Shown: positions 11,826 to 24,198, counted from the stretch's first letter. The stretch: 64,000 bases of DNA from Nepenthes gracilis (GCA_033239525.1 BSYO01000023.1:100600-164599); one strand, 5' to 3'. Notes: generated by a model not told the origin, from the letters alone. Made by a program: numbers and translations.

Positions 11826-14762
11826 GGAAGGTGTCGGATCCATCCCCAATGTCCTTGACAGAGTAGGTGCGCATGAAAGGCCTCAGTTTCATAATCTTGC
11901 GCCAGCTCCAAGGGGCAGATGCCGGGATTTTCAAGGTCCAGATGCATCGGTCTTTGATTCTGTTCTTATAAATCCAAGAGGTCCAAGCCGAATTCGGGTC
12001 TTTATTTAAGAGGCGCCATAAAAGTTTCAAATGAGAGCCTTATTTTGATCCAAAATGTTCTTGATACCCAACCCACCCTCCGACTTGGGGAAGCAGATGT
12101 CATGCCAAGCTACTTTTGCGCTAGCTCTGCCTTCGGAGGAACCATTTCAAAGGAAACGCCGCAAAATGCCGTCAATTGCTTTAAGGATGGTTTTGGGCAA
12201 AATAAAAAGAGAGGCCCAATAGAGGTGGATAGACGAGAGGATGGAGGCAATGAGTTGGAGCTGCCCACCGAAGGAGAGCCATCTATTTTTCCATGATTTG
12301 ATTCTCTTGGTGATTCTGTCAGTGAGAGATTTGCAATCAGAAACCGATAGCCTGGAGGTAATCAATGGGACCCCCAGGTATCTTATTGGAAGTTTGCTCA
12401 CTTTAAATCTCGTGATAGCAACTATGTCCTGGTGAAGAGAAGCGTCCTTGGAGCAGAAGAAGATTTCACTCTTCTTTGAGTTAGCAGATAGCCCAGAGGT
12501 AACATGAAGTTCATCCAGGCATTCCTTGAGGATCTGGACTGATTGGGAATCAGCCTGGGAGAAGAGAAGGAGGTCATCAGCAAAGGCAAGCATAACGATC
12601 TGTGATTCAACGCATTTCCAGTGAAATTTAAACTTTTTATCCCGCCTTGCCTTGACCTCAATAATGCCATTCAGGACTTCCATCACAAGTACAAATAAAT
12701 AGGGAGAAAGTGGATCCCCTTGGCGAAGACCTTTACCACCTTTGAAGAAGCCAACAACTTCCCCATTGATGTTGAGTGAATACATTGGAGTAGTAATGCA
12801 CTGACTGATCCAATTGACTATTTGAGGGGGAAACTTCATGATTGTCAGAATATTGATAATAAAATCCCAATAGACAGAGTCATAAGCTTTCATAAGATCA
12901 ACCTTCATAGTACACCTAGGATGGTCAGATTCAAGATGATACTTATGCAGGAGCTCCTGAGCTAAAAGGATATTATCACTAATCTGTCTCCCCTTCACAA
13001 AGGCCGTTTGGCATCTGTCAACCAGGAAGGGAAGAGTGGCCTTGACTCTGTTAGCAAGAATTTTAGATATCACTTTGTAAATGACATTGCAACAGGAAAT
13101 CGGGCAGTAGTCTGACACCGACCGAGGGGACTGGACCTTAGGAATAAGGCTGATCAAAGTGGTGTTCGACTGTTTAAGGAGTTTTCCATGCTTAAAGAAG
13201 TCATGGATTGCTTCAGAAACAGTAGGACCCGTAATCTCCCAAGAGTCCTTAAAGAATTTCGATGTAAAGCCGTCAGGACCAGGGGCTTTTTCATCACCAA
13301 TGAAAAAGATTGCAGAGCGGATTTCCTCCTCACTAACCACCCGAACAAGGGGTCCAGTTAATGAGTCAGGGACGGTGTTTAAGATGTAAGGGCGAAGCCG
13401 ATTTGCCTCCGCCGTCCCACGGGATCGACCACATCCCAGAGCTTTTTTGAAATGGCCTTCAATAAGATTATTAAGCTCCTCCGTACCATTAGTAGGGTTA
13501 CCCGACTCATCAAGGAGGGAGATAATCCTATTCCGGTTAATGTTTCCACTAACGGTCTTAAAAAAGAATTTTGTGCATTGGTCGCCCTCTTTGATCCATT
13601 TGATCTTGGCTTTTTGGCAAAGGAATTCTGCCTCCTTAGCCATAGCAGAATAATAAGCAGCCTTACAATGTCGTTCCGTGCCACAATTCCTAGTGGGAGG
13701 GATGTTCATAGATTGGACCTCATCCAGGCATTTTCGAGTACGTACAACCTCTTCATGAACATCACCGTTTTGAACGTTAAGATTTTTGAGCGCCCTCTTC
13801 ACCTTTTTGAGGGAGGACACCAGTTTAAACATTGGAGTACCAGCATTTTCAGTCTCCCAAGCTTCCTTGACCAGAGGAAGGAAATTTGGGGATTTTGTGA
13901 GAAAATTATTAAACCGGAACAAGCCACGATTACGGGCAGCCCAGCCAGTAGAGAGAAGAATGCATGGGGAGTGATCAGATAATCTAGCTGGTGGGAACAC
14001 TGCTTTAGATCTTCTAAAAAGATCAAACCACGGACCGTTTGCGACCACTCTATCTAATTTCCGGAAGATACGAGTAATGGGGTCGCGACCATCGTTCCAG
14101 GTGAAGAATTGGCCTTCATGACTGACATCTTCAAGGTCACAGTGTCTAAAGCATTCATTAATGTCAGTGGCACTTTTATGGTGCCAAGATCCTCCCAGGG
14201 CCTCATTCGCCGAACGAATAACATTGAAGTCTCCAAGGACAGCCTAAGGAACATCACTGGATAGGCCCAAATTGCTCCTAAGGCTTCGCCAAAGGAGTTT
14301 TCTAGGGTTCTCAAGGTTAGCACCATAAACGAAGGACAGGAGGCACTGAGTGTTATCTCCAATGAAAGATACGTCGGTATGGATGACCTGGTCATCCTTA
14401 GAAATAACTTTAACATCCACCTTCGTCGGGTCCCAACCCACCCAGATCCTCCCAACAGAGGAGGAATAGTTCATGGACCACGTCTAATTAGGATTAATCC
14501 TATCAGAAACAGAGGCCGCGTTATTCTCTGCAACTTTAGTTTCAACTAGACCAATTATGGAACAATCGTGAGTCCTGATGAGATTTTGGACATCATGGGC
14601 TTTCACAATCCCATTGAGTCCTCTCACATTCCAGCATGCAATATTAATCATTGAAAATCGGCAGAGAGGGGTTTTGCTTTTTAGGCCCCGGGACTTTCCT
14701 CGTCTTCTTAGAGGATTTACGCCTCCTGCTCTTTGGCTCAATTTCGAGGCCCAAGGAGTCAT
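11826..14762 (-). pseudogene. LINE ORF2 of the - LINE: endonuclease, reverse transcriptase and start of C-terminal region
   Basis: The start is the ATG in AATGATTAATATTGC near 14652 (MINIACWNVRGLNG), overlapping the end of ORF1. The endonuclease segment has GLVETKVAENN, VGWDP and a frame-shifted GDFN region (14054-14480). A 633-codon open frame at 12147-14048 starts with the end of the endonuclease (RLSDHSPCILL). It carries the full reverse transcriptase: ISLIPKVQSPRSVSDY, ILANRVKATLPFLVDRCQTAFVKGRQISDNILLAQELL, KVDLMKAYDSVYWDF, GLRQGDPLSPYLFVLVMEVLNGI, catalytic FADDLLLFSQADS and RYLGVPLITSRLS. The C-terminal part continues at 11826-12147 and 2347-3137. It is one of the least eroded reverse transcriptases here but has stops and frameshifts upstream. 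Confidence 0.88.
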
Positions 14763-15188
14763 ATCCGTCCGTCGCAGGGCCTGGGCTCGAAGGATCGAGT
14801 GGGCTCTCTAAGGATGGTTGGCCTGAGTCATCCACCAGGCCATTATTCAACAGCGAACGCGTGACATAAATTTCACGTGCCGGGGCCTCAACATTGGAGC
14901 TTTCAGATCCAACTTGTGGCCTATTCGAGGTGGGTGTAGGGGATGACCTTGTCATAGGCATGGTCCCAACATGATGACTCTCCTCCTCAGGGCCGAAAGA
15001 AGGATAACCATGTAGGTGATCTGGAGGAGTGGTAGGTACGAGGACATTAATAGAGTGATCCAAGGGAGCCTCAGCCCGGGAAATCGGCGGGGTGTAGACA
15101 TCGCACACCAAGGGGTCATCACAGGGGGGCTCCTGGAGCACACTGAAAGGATTATCAGATAGCGTATCCAGCTGATCAGAGATTCCTC
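14644..15188 (-). pseudogene. LINE ORF1 C-terminal fragment
   Basis: Open frame for the C-terminal tail of ORF1, entered by 5' truncation at about 15188. It has the NPFSVLQEPPCDDPLV motif (compare NSFSILQEPIHEDQSV at about 53260) and ends with the basic stretch KSRRRKSSKKTRKVPGPKKQ. Its stop overlaps the ORF2 start: the ATG of ORF2 lies five bases before the ORF1 TAA. Residues encoded beyond 15189 on the right come from the other LINE read antisense. Confidence 0.75.
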
Positions 15189-15201
15189 TCCCCCTCCTGA
15201 T

Positions 15202-16100
15202 GTGGTCGACCAGGGCCACAATTTTTGGGGTTTTACTCTGGTGGGGCATTTCCTGGACTCCCACCCACATTTCCTGGCCATCAAAGCTATAGCCAGGAAA
15301 TTATGGACCTGTTTCGGCAGTAAGCATATAGCTGGGAATGACGCTGGGTTCTTTTTCTTCCGTTTCTCATCTTTGGCGATGATGGACAAATGCCTTCACG
15401 CTGGTCCTTGGGTGTTCTCTGGGAAAGCTATCTTTCTCAGACGGTGGACGCCGGGAATGGTGTTGTCGAAGGCAAAGCATATGCGTTTTCCTATCTGGAT
15501 TAAGCTGAGCAATATTCCGATTCAGTTCTGGACTCAAGCTGGGCTTAGTTGGATTGCTAGCTCCATTGGAGTCCCTCTGCGCCTCGATCCCAGAACCGCT
15601 CGAATGGAAAATGTCTCCTATGCAAAAATTTGCGTGGAGGTTGGAGTTGATGGCCCTTTCCCAAATTGCATTGCCATCAATCCTGACCCAGGTTTCGATT
15701 CCATTCTGAAGGTGAATGTGGAATACTCGTGGAAACCGACTCGGTGCGACAGCTGCCATCTTATTGGCCATGATGTAGCTAAATGTTGGGTTAAGAATGC
15801 CGGTTTACAGCCAAATTCCTCCAAGTCAGGCCCTCCTGCTTTAGGGTTGTCTGTTCAGACTAGCCCTCCTGTTCTTTTGTCTGCTGAATTGGAACCCTGT
15901 AAGGTGAATGAATCATTGTCTCCATCGGGGCCACCTCGAATCCCTGATCCCCTGCTATGAGACTTGCTCTGAGAACAACTTGGATACTTCTATAGCTGTC
16001 CTTGACGTAAGTGTCCAAGGGGACTTAGATTTGGGTTCTGATAAACCAATGATGGAGGCTGTCGTTTCTGCTCCTCCCCTCGTAGTGGCTGGTGATTGCC
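15202..16100 (+). pseudogene. ORF1 of the half-LINE, part 1: DUF4283 plus CCHC knuckle
   Basis: Continues the frame from 1-57. DUF4283 core: QGHNFWGFTLVGHF, KHIAGNDAGFFFFRFSSLAMMDKC, WVFSGKAIFLRRWTPGM, IKLSNIPIQFWTQAGLSWIASSIGVPLRLDP, KICVEVGVDGPFP. Then a zinc knuckle CDSCHLIGHDVAKC (CX2CX4HX4C) at about residues 182-195 of the visible frame. The other ORF1 copies in the window lack a recognisable knuckle at the same place, so this is a distinct ORF1 lineage. The frame stops at 15958-15960 and seems to continue in another frame to 16100 (DLGSDKPMMEAVVSAPPLVVAGDC), where a retroposon interrupts it. The protein is a predicted RNA-binding ORF1p. Confidence 0.85.
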
Positions 16101-18180
16101 TTTTTTTTTTTTTTTGGTAAGCAAGTATTTTGGATTAATGGGAGAAAAATAGTACAAAAAATTTATTTCGTCTCCAAGTATTTTGACTTGAAGAAAAAAC
16201 AAAAAACGCTAGGGCATACCCCGAGCGGACAGTACATCTGAATATACAAACAGGCCTCTAGGAGGACAACGTTTATCGAAGAACGACAAAATATGACATT
16301 TCTATCATTAACAAAAGAGGACACAGCATGCATTAGGTGACACACAAAATTCCACCGTGGCACGGCAAGGCACGACTGATACCAGCAGCACGTAGAAGCA
16401 AGAGCCTATTGCAACACGCCAAACCCCAAGGCCAGCAATGCACGCATCAGGATGCACCACCAAAGAACACAGCACTGATTCCACATCCAAATAAATGAGC
16501 ACTGCCTTCAAACGGCAAACAAAATTGCATCCAAAGAACTTTACTTTCTTCAAAAAAAACCAGCAACAAGACCCATTAACATCCAAAAAATAATCCTTCT
16601 CCAAGCAAATGCCAACTGCAATCAGCTCCCTGCAGCATCAACACAGCAGGCAGCAGAGCAGCATCCGAATGCAGCTACAAACGGCAGGCACATTTGCATT
16701 AGCAAGGAAAGATGCAACAGCAGCTGATTCCAGGCCAACAATTTAGCACATCAGCACACCAACCGGCCAATACATTAGCAGATACCAGCACTTGGTTCAA
16801 TCCCAATACCCAGTTGCTTTCCATCTGCATTCCTGAACAGAATCTAACCTTCAAACAATATGCTGCCAGCAGAACAAGGGCAGCAGCATTGATCAACATG
16901 CCAGATACGAGGCAAGTTACTACCATCAGTAGCATCCTCCCATCAGCAGCGGAATCAAATAGCAAGATACTAGGCAACCGGTATCAAAGCCCAGTCCTAG
17001 CACCAACAGCTTAAGCAAGGGAAGACTAGCATCTAGCCCCAACAAAGGCAGATCCTATCTCAGTCAACATAGAATTAGTAAAGCATATGCAGCAGATCGA
17101 AAGCAGAGTCAAACACAGCAACCAAACAAATCGTTGCCTGCAGTAGAGGCAATTTTATACTGCAGCTCAACGACTTCCTATCACAGAGTAATGACAGCAT
17201 CAGCATCCGCAAATTCAGCAAACAAAATTGCAGAAAAAATCTCGAGTCGGGAGGTTAATCCAACAACCCTCAATCTCATTCTGGCCGCAGCAAAGAAACG
17301 ATAAAGCCAGAGGAGGCATGAACAAATCATTGCTACAAGCCATAAATCAGATGAAATTGTTGCAAGGCAACATCATCAACACTTGGCGAATTAGCGAGAC
17401 AAAGCAATCCAATGGATTGCACTTAAAAATTTCAGGGGAAGCCAAAGAATACGGCTACCTCCCGGGCGTGCAGTAACCACCCACACCTGAAGCGAAGCCT
17501 AAAGCAACAGCGGGGACAATAGCAGAGGATCATCCTTTGTCGGCCACGCATCGGAAGGAATTTCAGCGTTCGAACATGGCCACTTCCACTCCTTCCGCAT
17601 TCAAGCCCATACATCCATACCAGGTTAACTAACAGGCTCCCCCAACCCATCGACCGGAAGGACGACCGGCTGAACGACTTCGAAGCCGGGCTCAGGCATT
17701 CGTCGGCGTCCCAACACCCAGCAAGCAGCGAAAGCAATTACAACGAAGAGAACCCAACAACCCGAGCCAATCGGACGGCTAAGGGCAAATCACGGAGCCC
17801 TCAGAACAGAGGTGGCCGGCGCCGAGAGAATAGGGTGGGAGAGCCAAACCACACCGAGCCGGGACGAATCGGCGGAACACCCAAAGAGAGCCAGATCCAA
17901 AGAAATCGCACTGCCATTGCTCGAACAGAGGAGATTTTGGACCGACCGGCAGGGACGACATCGAACCCTACGAGTTCTCAGTGCCTCCGAATGAGTAGGG
18001 GAAGAGGAGGAGAGACGGGAGACGGCCGGGCTAGGCGACCAGGAGACCAGCCATGGCCGACTCCGGCGCCGCCCGGCCAGCTGAGGATCGTCGCAGAAGA
18101 CGCGGCCAAAAATGAGTTCAAATTTCGAATTCGAAATTTGGAGACGAAGAGAGAAGCGAGAGCTTCTCTCTCTAACCCCT
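16101..18180 (-). mobile_element. Full-length non-coding retroposon (copy A)
   Basis: It begins (3' end) with T15, GGTAAGCAAG and the conserved hairpin domain. It ends (5' end) near 18180 after a GA/CT-rich stretch. The 5' module holds a GC-rich block at about 18040-18080 (CCATGGCCGACTCCGGCGCC on + strand) and a perfect 22-bp AT-rich palindrome at 18119-18140. No long ORF is conserved with copies B-D. It interrupts ORF1 of the half-LINE. No convincing TSD was seen, so the right edge is approximate (a few bases). Confidence 0.7.
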
Positions 18181-18966
18181 TAGGCTATGCCTGCTGATGC
18201 ACCTGGCACCTCAAATGGAGTGGATGTTGCTGGATGTGAGGCTGGGGTTTTACCCAGAGTTAGTGTCCCTCCTGAAATTATGGAGACTGGCCTGGGCCCC
18301 AACTTGACTGCGGCCTCCCTGCTGAGTGTTTCTGAGAGGTCTGAGAATTCGGTGGATGCTGAGTCGGTTCCTGAGGTTGGTATCCCCAGAGTTGCCTCTT
18401 GTCCTGCTTTAGTGCAGTTGTGTAACCAGCAGATCGACCTGACTTACATGCCATCTGCTGAGTGCCAATCGGCAGGGATTAAATCCCTTGCTCCCCCTGC
18501 TGAGTCCATGCCGCTTTTAAGCCCAAGATCCTCGGATGACCAAGCTTGCTTGGATGGTTCTTCCCAGGTCTCGGTCGTTGCTCCATTCCCTTCTGTTAGG
18601 GAGGTTTCTCGGCCTGTGTACCTGGACTCTCCTCCCACCCAATTGGATTTGGTTGTTACTTCATCAGCTGACAATGGGTACCAAGGGTGCCCTTTGGAGG
18701 CCTCCGGATATTTGGATGATTCCCTTCATTCTCAGATTAAGGACTCGGCTCCTAACTCCCCTGAATCCGGGATTGACCATCACCACTTGGATTTGGATGA
18801 GTATTTGCTTACCCCTACCTCTATCAAGAGAATTTCTTTGAAATATTCCTCAAATCCCCCTTTGGTAGATGAATTGCCGGGTATTGAACCTGGTTGGAAG
18901 ATTCCTAAGTCAAGAAAAAAGAAAAAAACTGCCTCTCGGAAATCCAGGGGCATCTCTGGCTCTTAG
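18181..18966 (+). pseudogene. ORF1 of the half-LINE, part 2 (C-terminal tail)
   Basis: Open frame of 259 codons from 18187, in the position of the ORF1 tail. It is acidic/Ser/Pro-rich and low in conserved motifs, ending in a basic cluster SRKKKKTASRKSRGISGS. The ORF1 tails upstream of ORF2 in the LINEs at 14650 and 57420 end in a similar basic cluster (KSRRRKSSKK). Here the stop (TAG, 18964-18966) is followed directly by non-coding body, not by ORF2. Confidence 0.7.
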
Positions 18967-21900
18967 GAACCTGCTGCTGGGGCTCTTTTTGTCTGGGTCT
19001 TGCTCCTGAGACCCTGTCTCTGATTGTAGGCCATAATCAACTTTCGTGCTATTGCATGCGCTATTGGCATGCTTTTTTGGATTGAATAATAAGGGGGTTT
19101 GCCCTTCTGCTTTTCGTAAGGAATTTGCTGTGGTGAGAAGTTCTGTGGTTGTATTGTTGTTGTTGGCACACAGCCGCTTCTCTGCTGCTGGCCTCTGATT
19201 CTGCTGGTGTATGTTGGAGACCTGTTGCCCAAGTATTGATTAGTTTGCTGAGCTGGTCTCTGTTTCTGATGGGGCATGCTGCTGGTTCACTCGTGCTGAG
19301 GTGTTGGGATGCATGGAAGCTGGTTATTCTGGCTGATGAGAATCCAATGTGGATGTTGATTTCTCATGAAAGTGGTGTTAACTGCGAATGGCAGTTGCTC
19401 CTAATGATGGATGTATACTGATGTTGTTGCATCCTGTTGAGTGCTGTACTATGCTGGTGCTGTCGTCCTGATGTTGTCCAGCTGATGGAGACTTTGAATT
19501 TTGGACCTTTGCTCCTGGGAGCCACTTTCGATGCCGTTGCTTTTGATGGTGGTGGCTGTTTTGGAATGTCCTGCAAATGCCGCGTTGAACTGATGGCGAG
19601 CTGTTGTTTCTTCCCCTGGTAGTGGCGGATACAATTAGCTGGGAATGGTTTGATGACTGGCGCGTTGCTGTACCTGCTTGGATTGCTGTTGAGGCAGGTC
19701 CCTGAATTGTGGATGGCTGATAGTTGCTGATGCTGTTTGGTGCACTGTCGGCTGGTGATCTCCTGCTATTGATCGTTGCTGATCTCCTGATGTTTCTTGT
19801 AGTTGTCATAGGGTGCTGTTATGAGGGGCTACCTCCATTCTGCTATTTGCGGAACTGCTGGGAGTAGTAGTTGTCTTGGTTGGCTGCGGTTCTGGCTCTA
19901 GGTGGCTGAACCGCTGTGAAAAACGCAATTGGCTGCTACCCAGCATTGAGTCTGATTGCAGCATGTTGCGGTGGTGACTTGATTTCTTATGATGCCTGTT
20001 TCAAAGAATGTATTTGGAATGGTGCAGAATACCGGGCTCTTTGTCTTGGAAGGCAACTGATGTCGGTTTCCTTGCTTCTTCATACTCACTTCCTGTGCGG
20101 TTTGCATGGATTTGATAAGCTTTTTTTTTTTTTTGGTAAGTAAATGGATTTGATAAGTCGTGCTTTTTCTTCTTTGGAGTTGCAACTCTGAAGATACTCT
20201 TGGCTGATGTTATTAGTTGTTGCTGATTTGGATGACCTGGATATGGATGCTAGCTAACCTGGTTCCATTTGGTGACTTGGATGTACGAAGGCTGGTGGAG
20301 ATGACAAAGTCGCTATTGTTTCCATAGCTATTGTTTCTATTGTTTCCTGTTACCCTGAGGTGGGTTTAGTCATGTTGTTCTTTTTTGGAGTCAGACATAG
20401 TGTGCTGGAGTGCTCTTCCTACATGAAGTGACGGTTGTTGGGTTTGCTTGCTTCTGATGGTGGGAATTGGATTGAGCTTCTGGCCTGGATTATATGCACT
20501 CGGCTGTTCGATTCTTTGTCCTCTCCTCGTTGTTAGTCTTGATGAAGAAGCGGCTGCTGTTGCCTCTCTATTGGATGAGACCCGTGTTTGGATGTACTTC
20601 TCTTGGCCAGATTATACTGTGGTTGCTATTGTTGGTCTCGGCTGTGGGGGCCTTGGGCTTGCGAAACGATCGTGATCAAGCTCCGCTGCCTTCGAGATAC
20701 ATCTTTGGAGCGGGAGCCAGTTAGTTCCGCTTCGATGTGAGAGTATAGGGTATGAGGCTGCATTCTTGTTTTTTTGCCGGTGATGCCATCACGGAGCGTT
20801 TCTTTTGCATTTTCTATGTGGAGGGTTGGATTTGGGATTGCTTCTTTGGTTGTTCGGATTTAACTTGCTGCATGACTTCATGGCTGAGTTGCCGCCGCAT
20901 TAGTCATTAGCATCCCTGCTTTGTCATGAGGTGGTGTGCTACTAAAGAATGATGAAATTGCCAATTGCGGTCGGGTGAGTTAAGGTTGAATGGAATGCTA
21001 TTTCTTTGTTCTCGTAAGCCCGGTGGTTACCATGATGGCAAATGGGTTCGATGGAGCCAATTGTATTTTTGGGAGCATTGGAAACAACTGGCAAAGACTC
21101 GGTCCTCTTTGGAATCGATGCAGTATTGTTGCACCACTTGCTCTATACTTTTTGGTCTGGTGTTGTGATGCTGCTCCTGGTTATGCTGTCCAGGGTTTGC
21201 TGGTTTACTGGCTCAGAATTTGCCGGTTGTCAACTTTGATATTTTACAAGCTGTGGATCATTTGAGATGCTGATCTGCGTTACATCTGTAGCCGTTACTG
21301 TTGAAGATGATCTTTAATCTCGCTGCTTTTCTGTTTGGCTCTCTGAGATGGATCTGCTGTGGATTTTGGAGTAAAATGATGACGCCCAGTACCGCTCTGC
21401 CATGAAGCAACGTGCTGATCTGGTTTCCTGTGCTGAATGTGGTTGTTGCCTGGAGAGTTGCTGAGCTTGTATAGGTAGCTGATGGGTCTGGACTATGTGT
21501 TCTATTTGGCCGGTCCCCTTTTTTTTGTTGAACTCTACTAAGACTGTTCGTGGTTGATGCTGGCCTTGCTGATGTAGCATCGTTTCATCATCCGGCGGGG
21601 TTGGGCCTGTGTGTGGTCGTGGAATTGAGCTGGATGGCTCCTGGAGGTCTGGGCCGAAAGCGTCCCGATGAGCTGTCTCGTGGCTGGTTCATCGGTGTCG
21701 GTTAGCGGCCTTGCTTGAACTTTATGAGGGATCGTGGTTGTTGGATTTCTTTGAAGATGAACCTCTGCACAATTCCTGAAATTCCTCGCGGTTGGATGCG
21801 AGCTGTTGCTGGTGATGGGGAGGTGGTAGAGCTGCAGACGCCTATTGCCTCTTGGTTTCTTGACATTTTCTACTGGGATGCACAATTTCTACCTCGGCTA

Positions 21901-22285
21901 TGAAGTAGTGCTTGTGTTCTATTTGCTGGAATGTGGTTCTTTTTGCTGTGGCTTGGTATGTCTGGTGTTCAGTTTGCCTTGAGTTTGGCTGATGTGCTGA
22001 TTATCCTCCTAGGTGCGCGAGGCTGTTTTTGTCTGCCCCGATGCAAATGAAGGGCTGATATGCTTGCTCTCCCATGGTGACTTTGTGAAAATGATGTCAT
22101 TCCCATTTTCTGATTTTGTGGTTGATTTCTAAATGTTTTTTTTCTTTTGATGTACCAGTTGCTCGGGGAATGCCCTAGCACTTTTTGTTTTACCTCTAAG
22201 TTCAATACTTGGAGCTAAAACATTTAGTCTGTAAATTTTTTCTCCCATTAATCCAAAATTCTTACTTACCAAAAAAAAAAAAAAA
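18967..22285 (+). repeat. Non-coding 3' body and terminus of the half-LINE
   Basis: 3.3 kb without supported genes, rich in TGCTG/GTTGCTG words. At 22160-22285 stands the conserved 3' domain: TTGCTCGGGGAATGCCCTAGC, hairpin, TTTTTTCTCCCATTAATCC, CTTACTTACC, A15. A tail-only insertion lies at 20120-20143. Confidence 0.7.
20120..20143 (-). mobile_element. Tail-only insertion, 24 bp
   Basis: The insert is C, a T-run, then GGTAAGTAA: the poly(A) tail plus nine bases of the element's 3' end, antisense. Direct repeats ATGGATTTGATAAG at 20106-20119 and 20144-20157 flank it (14 bp, perfect). This is what target-primed reverse transcription would leave if it stopped just after the tail. Confidence 0.8.
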
Positions 22286-22564
22286 GTGATTTTCTATGTT
22301 GCTGCTGGTCATTGTAGCGCCGGCTGTTCTGGGATGCAGTGGGTCGGACCCGCTGTTTTGTGATGTAATACTTTTCATTTTCTATAGGGTCTGTAGAACG
22401 TTGGTCTCCTAGAGGTCTGTTTTGTACTTCCGGATGTACTTGTCGCTCGGGGTATGCTCCAGCGGGTTATGTTTTACTCCCAAGTCAAAATACTTGGTGA
22501 TAAAACATCGAAATTATAATTTTTTCTCCCAATAATCCAAAATACTTACTTACCAAAAAAAAAA
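22286..22564 (+). mobile_element. 5'-truncated 3'-end fragment of the main family
   Basis: 279 bp lying directly after the poly(A) of the half-LINE and ending in its own conserved domain: GCTCGGGGTATGCTCCAGCG, hairpin about 22472-22510, TTTTTTCTCCCAATAATCC, ACTTACTTACC, A10 at 22555-22564. Contains the upstream CTCCTAGAGG motif. Flanking duplication not identified. Confidence 0.6.
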
Positions 22565-23444
22565 GTCCCCCTAGTGCCTATTTTGAAGGCCTCCGCTTGT
22601 TAGTGTGTGCCACTTCCTCTAAGTCCCACATAGACTCCTTATCTCCTGATTGGATGGTGTTTATATTAGATTCTCTTAAAGTCTTGCTAAAATGGAATCC
22701 GGTCTTTCCATCTGGTCATTTTAGCGATCTGGTCGGTCTAGTGGAGGGCCTCCAGATTTTCTGATTGGCCGGTGTAGCTAGCTGCCCTGTTTTTTCTGCT
22801 AATGTGGTTTTGTTTGAAAGCTGCTGATTAGAATTATTAAATCGCTGGAAGGGCTCTCTATCATGTGATGCACTGCTCTGCCTTTGGAAGCTGAATGCAG
22901 TGGATCATGTCCATCTATCCCCTGCTTTTGGTTTTGTCAATGGTTGCTGCGGGCTTTTACTGTTGGCCCTGATGCAGCTGTAACAATGTTGTGCCACTTC
23001 TCCGGTCCCAGCTGATGCAAATCCTGATATTGGGAGTACTCTGTCTGTTTCTTGTGGATGCAACCCGGAAGCATCCATGGATGTAGAAGGTTGATGGTAC
23101 CCTCTCTGATGGGTTGTAATTCTGGAGATTTTTGTTCCATTTTCACCAAGCCGGATTGGGTGTAAAATGCGGGAGGGCCTATTGATGTCGCTGAAGCCGA
23201 TGTGATGCTTTGCCTCTTGTTATTCTTTGGTTGTTTGGAGTCTCCTTCATAACTTTTGATGCTGCTGCTGATGCTGATCGTGCCATGTATATGGGACTGG
23301 TTTGCTGGGAATGAATATGTATTCCTGCTGATCGTGTGGGGTCGATTTTGACTAGGGTCGATTTGACTGAAGTGTGTTGTAGGAAGGATGACTTCTTATG
23401 CTGTATTTTGTCTCTTGGAGGCATTGTAACTGGATTGCTGGTTT

Positions 23445-24002
23445 TTTTTTTTGGTAAGCAAGTATTTTGGATTAATGGGAGAAAAAAATTATAATATCGA
23501 TGTTTTATCACCAAGTATTTTGACTTGGGGATAAAACATAACCCGCTGGGGCATACCCCGAGCAACCAGTACAATTGGAGGTACATGATAGACCTCAAAG
23601 AGGCCAACGTTCAACAAAATCTAAAAATTTTAAAAATTACACCATAACAGAGAGGAGGCACCGCAAATCAATCACTGACAACCCGAGTCCACCAGCAAAG
23701 AAGTTTACTAGCAGCATCAAGCTTCGAACCCACAGGCCGATAACAACTCGGCACCATCGGCACGAAGAACACCCAAACAGCAGCCTTGCCATCCACAACA
23801 GGACCTCACCGTTGCAATAAAAATACCTCAACCAACAACAGCAGTTCCTGGTCAAGTAGCTCCTTGCAGCTTCAGCTGCCACTCAGATTGGTAATCAAAA
23901 TTGCCGAACCAACAACAGCATCAAAGCACAGTCCGCCATCAGATCAGACAGCAACATCCACGAGTTCATCATCAGGTCATTTAGCAGGTAAACGATTTAG
24001 AG
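23445..24002 (-). mobile_element. 5'-truncated main-family 3' fragment, 558 bp
   Basis: Starts with a T-run and GGTAAGCAAG, conserved hairpin, and the CGCTGGGGCATACCCCGAGC block, then about 400 bp of CAGCA-rich body. TSD GGATTGCTGGTTT at 23432-23444 and 24003-24015 (13 bp, perfect). Confidence 0.85.
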
Positions 24003-24198
24003 GGATTGCTGGTTTGAATTTGTGCCCCTGTTGTTGTGCAGGGCTGATTAATGGGCTTGATACCCAACGCTGGAACCTGAATTTCTTCCACCATGATGTC
24101 CCAGTTCTCCCTTGGTGCTGATGGGAGTTGATAACAACACTCTTCGATTGTATTTTTAGTTTTCATGCTTTGGCTAATAGTCTTAGTTTATGACTTGG

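Larger units (their letters stand above)
58..15188 (-). mobile_element. 5'-truncated LINE inserted in ORF1 of the half-LINE; itself split by a + LINE
   Basis: The 3' end is the T-run at 58 followed by GGTAAGTAAG. The 5' end is at about 15188, inside ORF1. A 13-bp TSD with one mismatch flanks it: TCCCCCTTCTGAT at 45-57 and TCCCCCTCCTGAT at 15189-15201. Removing the insert restores the ORF1 reading frame of the host. Own sequence is 58-3137 and 11826-15188, because a + LINE occupies 3138-11825. Order in the element's sense is ORF1 C-terminus, ORF2, linker with oligo(A) (2080-2093), 2 kb non-coding body, conserved 3' terminus. Confidence 0.8.
1..22285 (+). mobile_element. ORF1-only LINE derivative (half-LINE), oldest host in the left third
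   Basis: Visible pieces are 1-57, 15202-16100, about 18181-20119 and 20144-22285. The piece at 1-57 reads in frame as the stretch just before the DUF4283 core (NSDPKPIFPPPDVV when joined across the insertion), and 15202 onward continues it. ORF1 stops at 18964-18966. No ORF2 start (IACWNVRGLN) or reverse transcriptase follows. Instead a 3.3 kb non-coding body runs to the conserved 3' terminus and poly(A) at 22271-22285. The 5' end lies outside the window. The architecture resembles half-LINE elements such as mammalian HAL1, which move with ORF2 supplied in trans; that use in trans is inferred. The alternative is a single internal deletion of ORF2. Confidence 0.7.

Noticed and set aside
16086..18200. 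TSD for retroposon A (GATTGCCT against CTATGCCT)
   Set aside because: Too many mismatches; the insertion is supported by its ends and by the split ORF1, not by this repeat.
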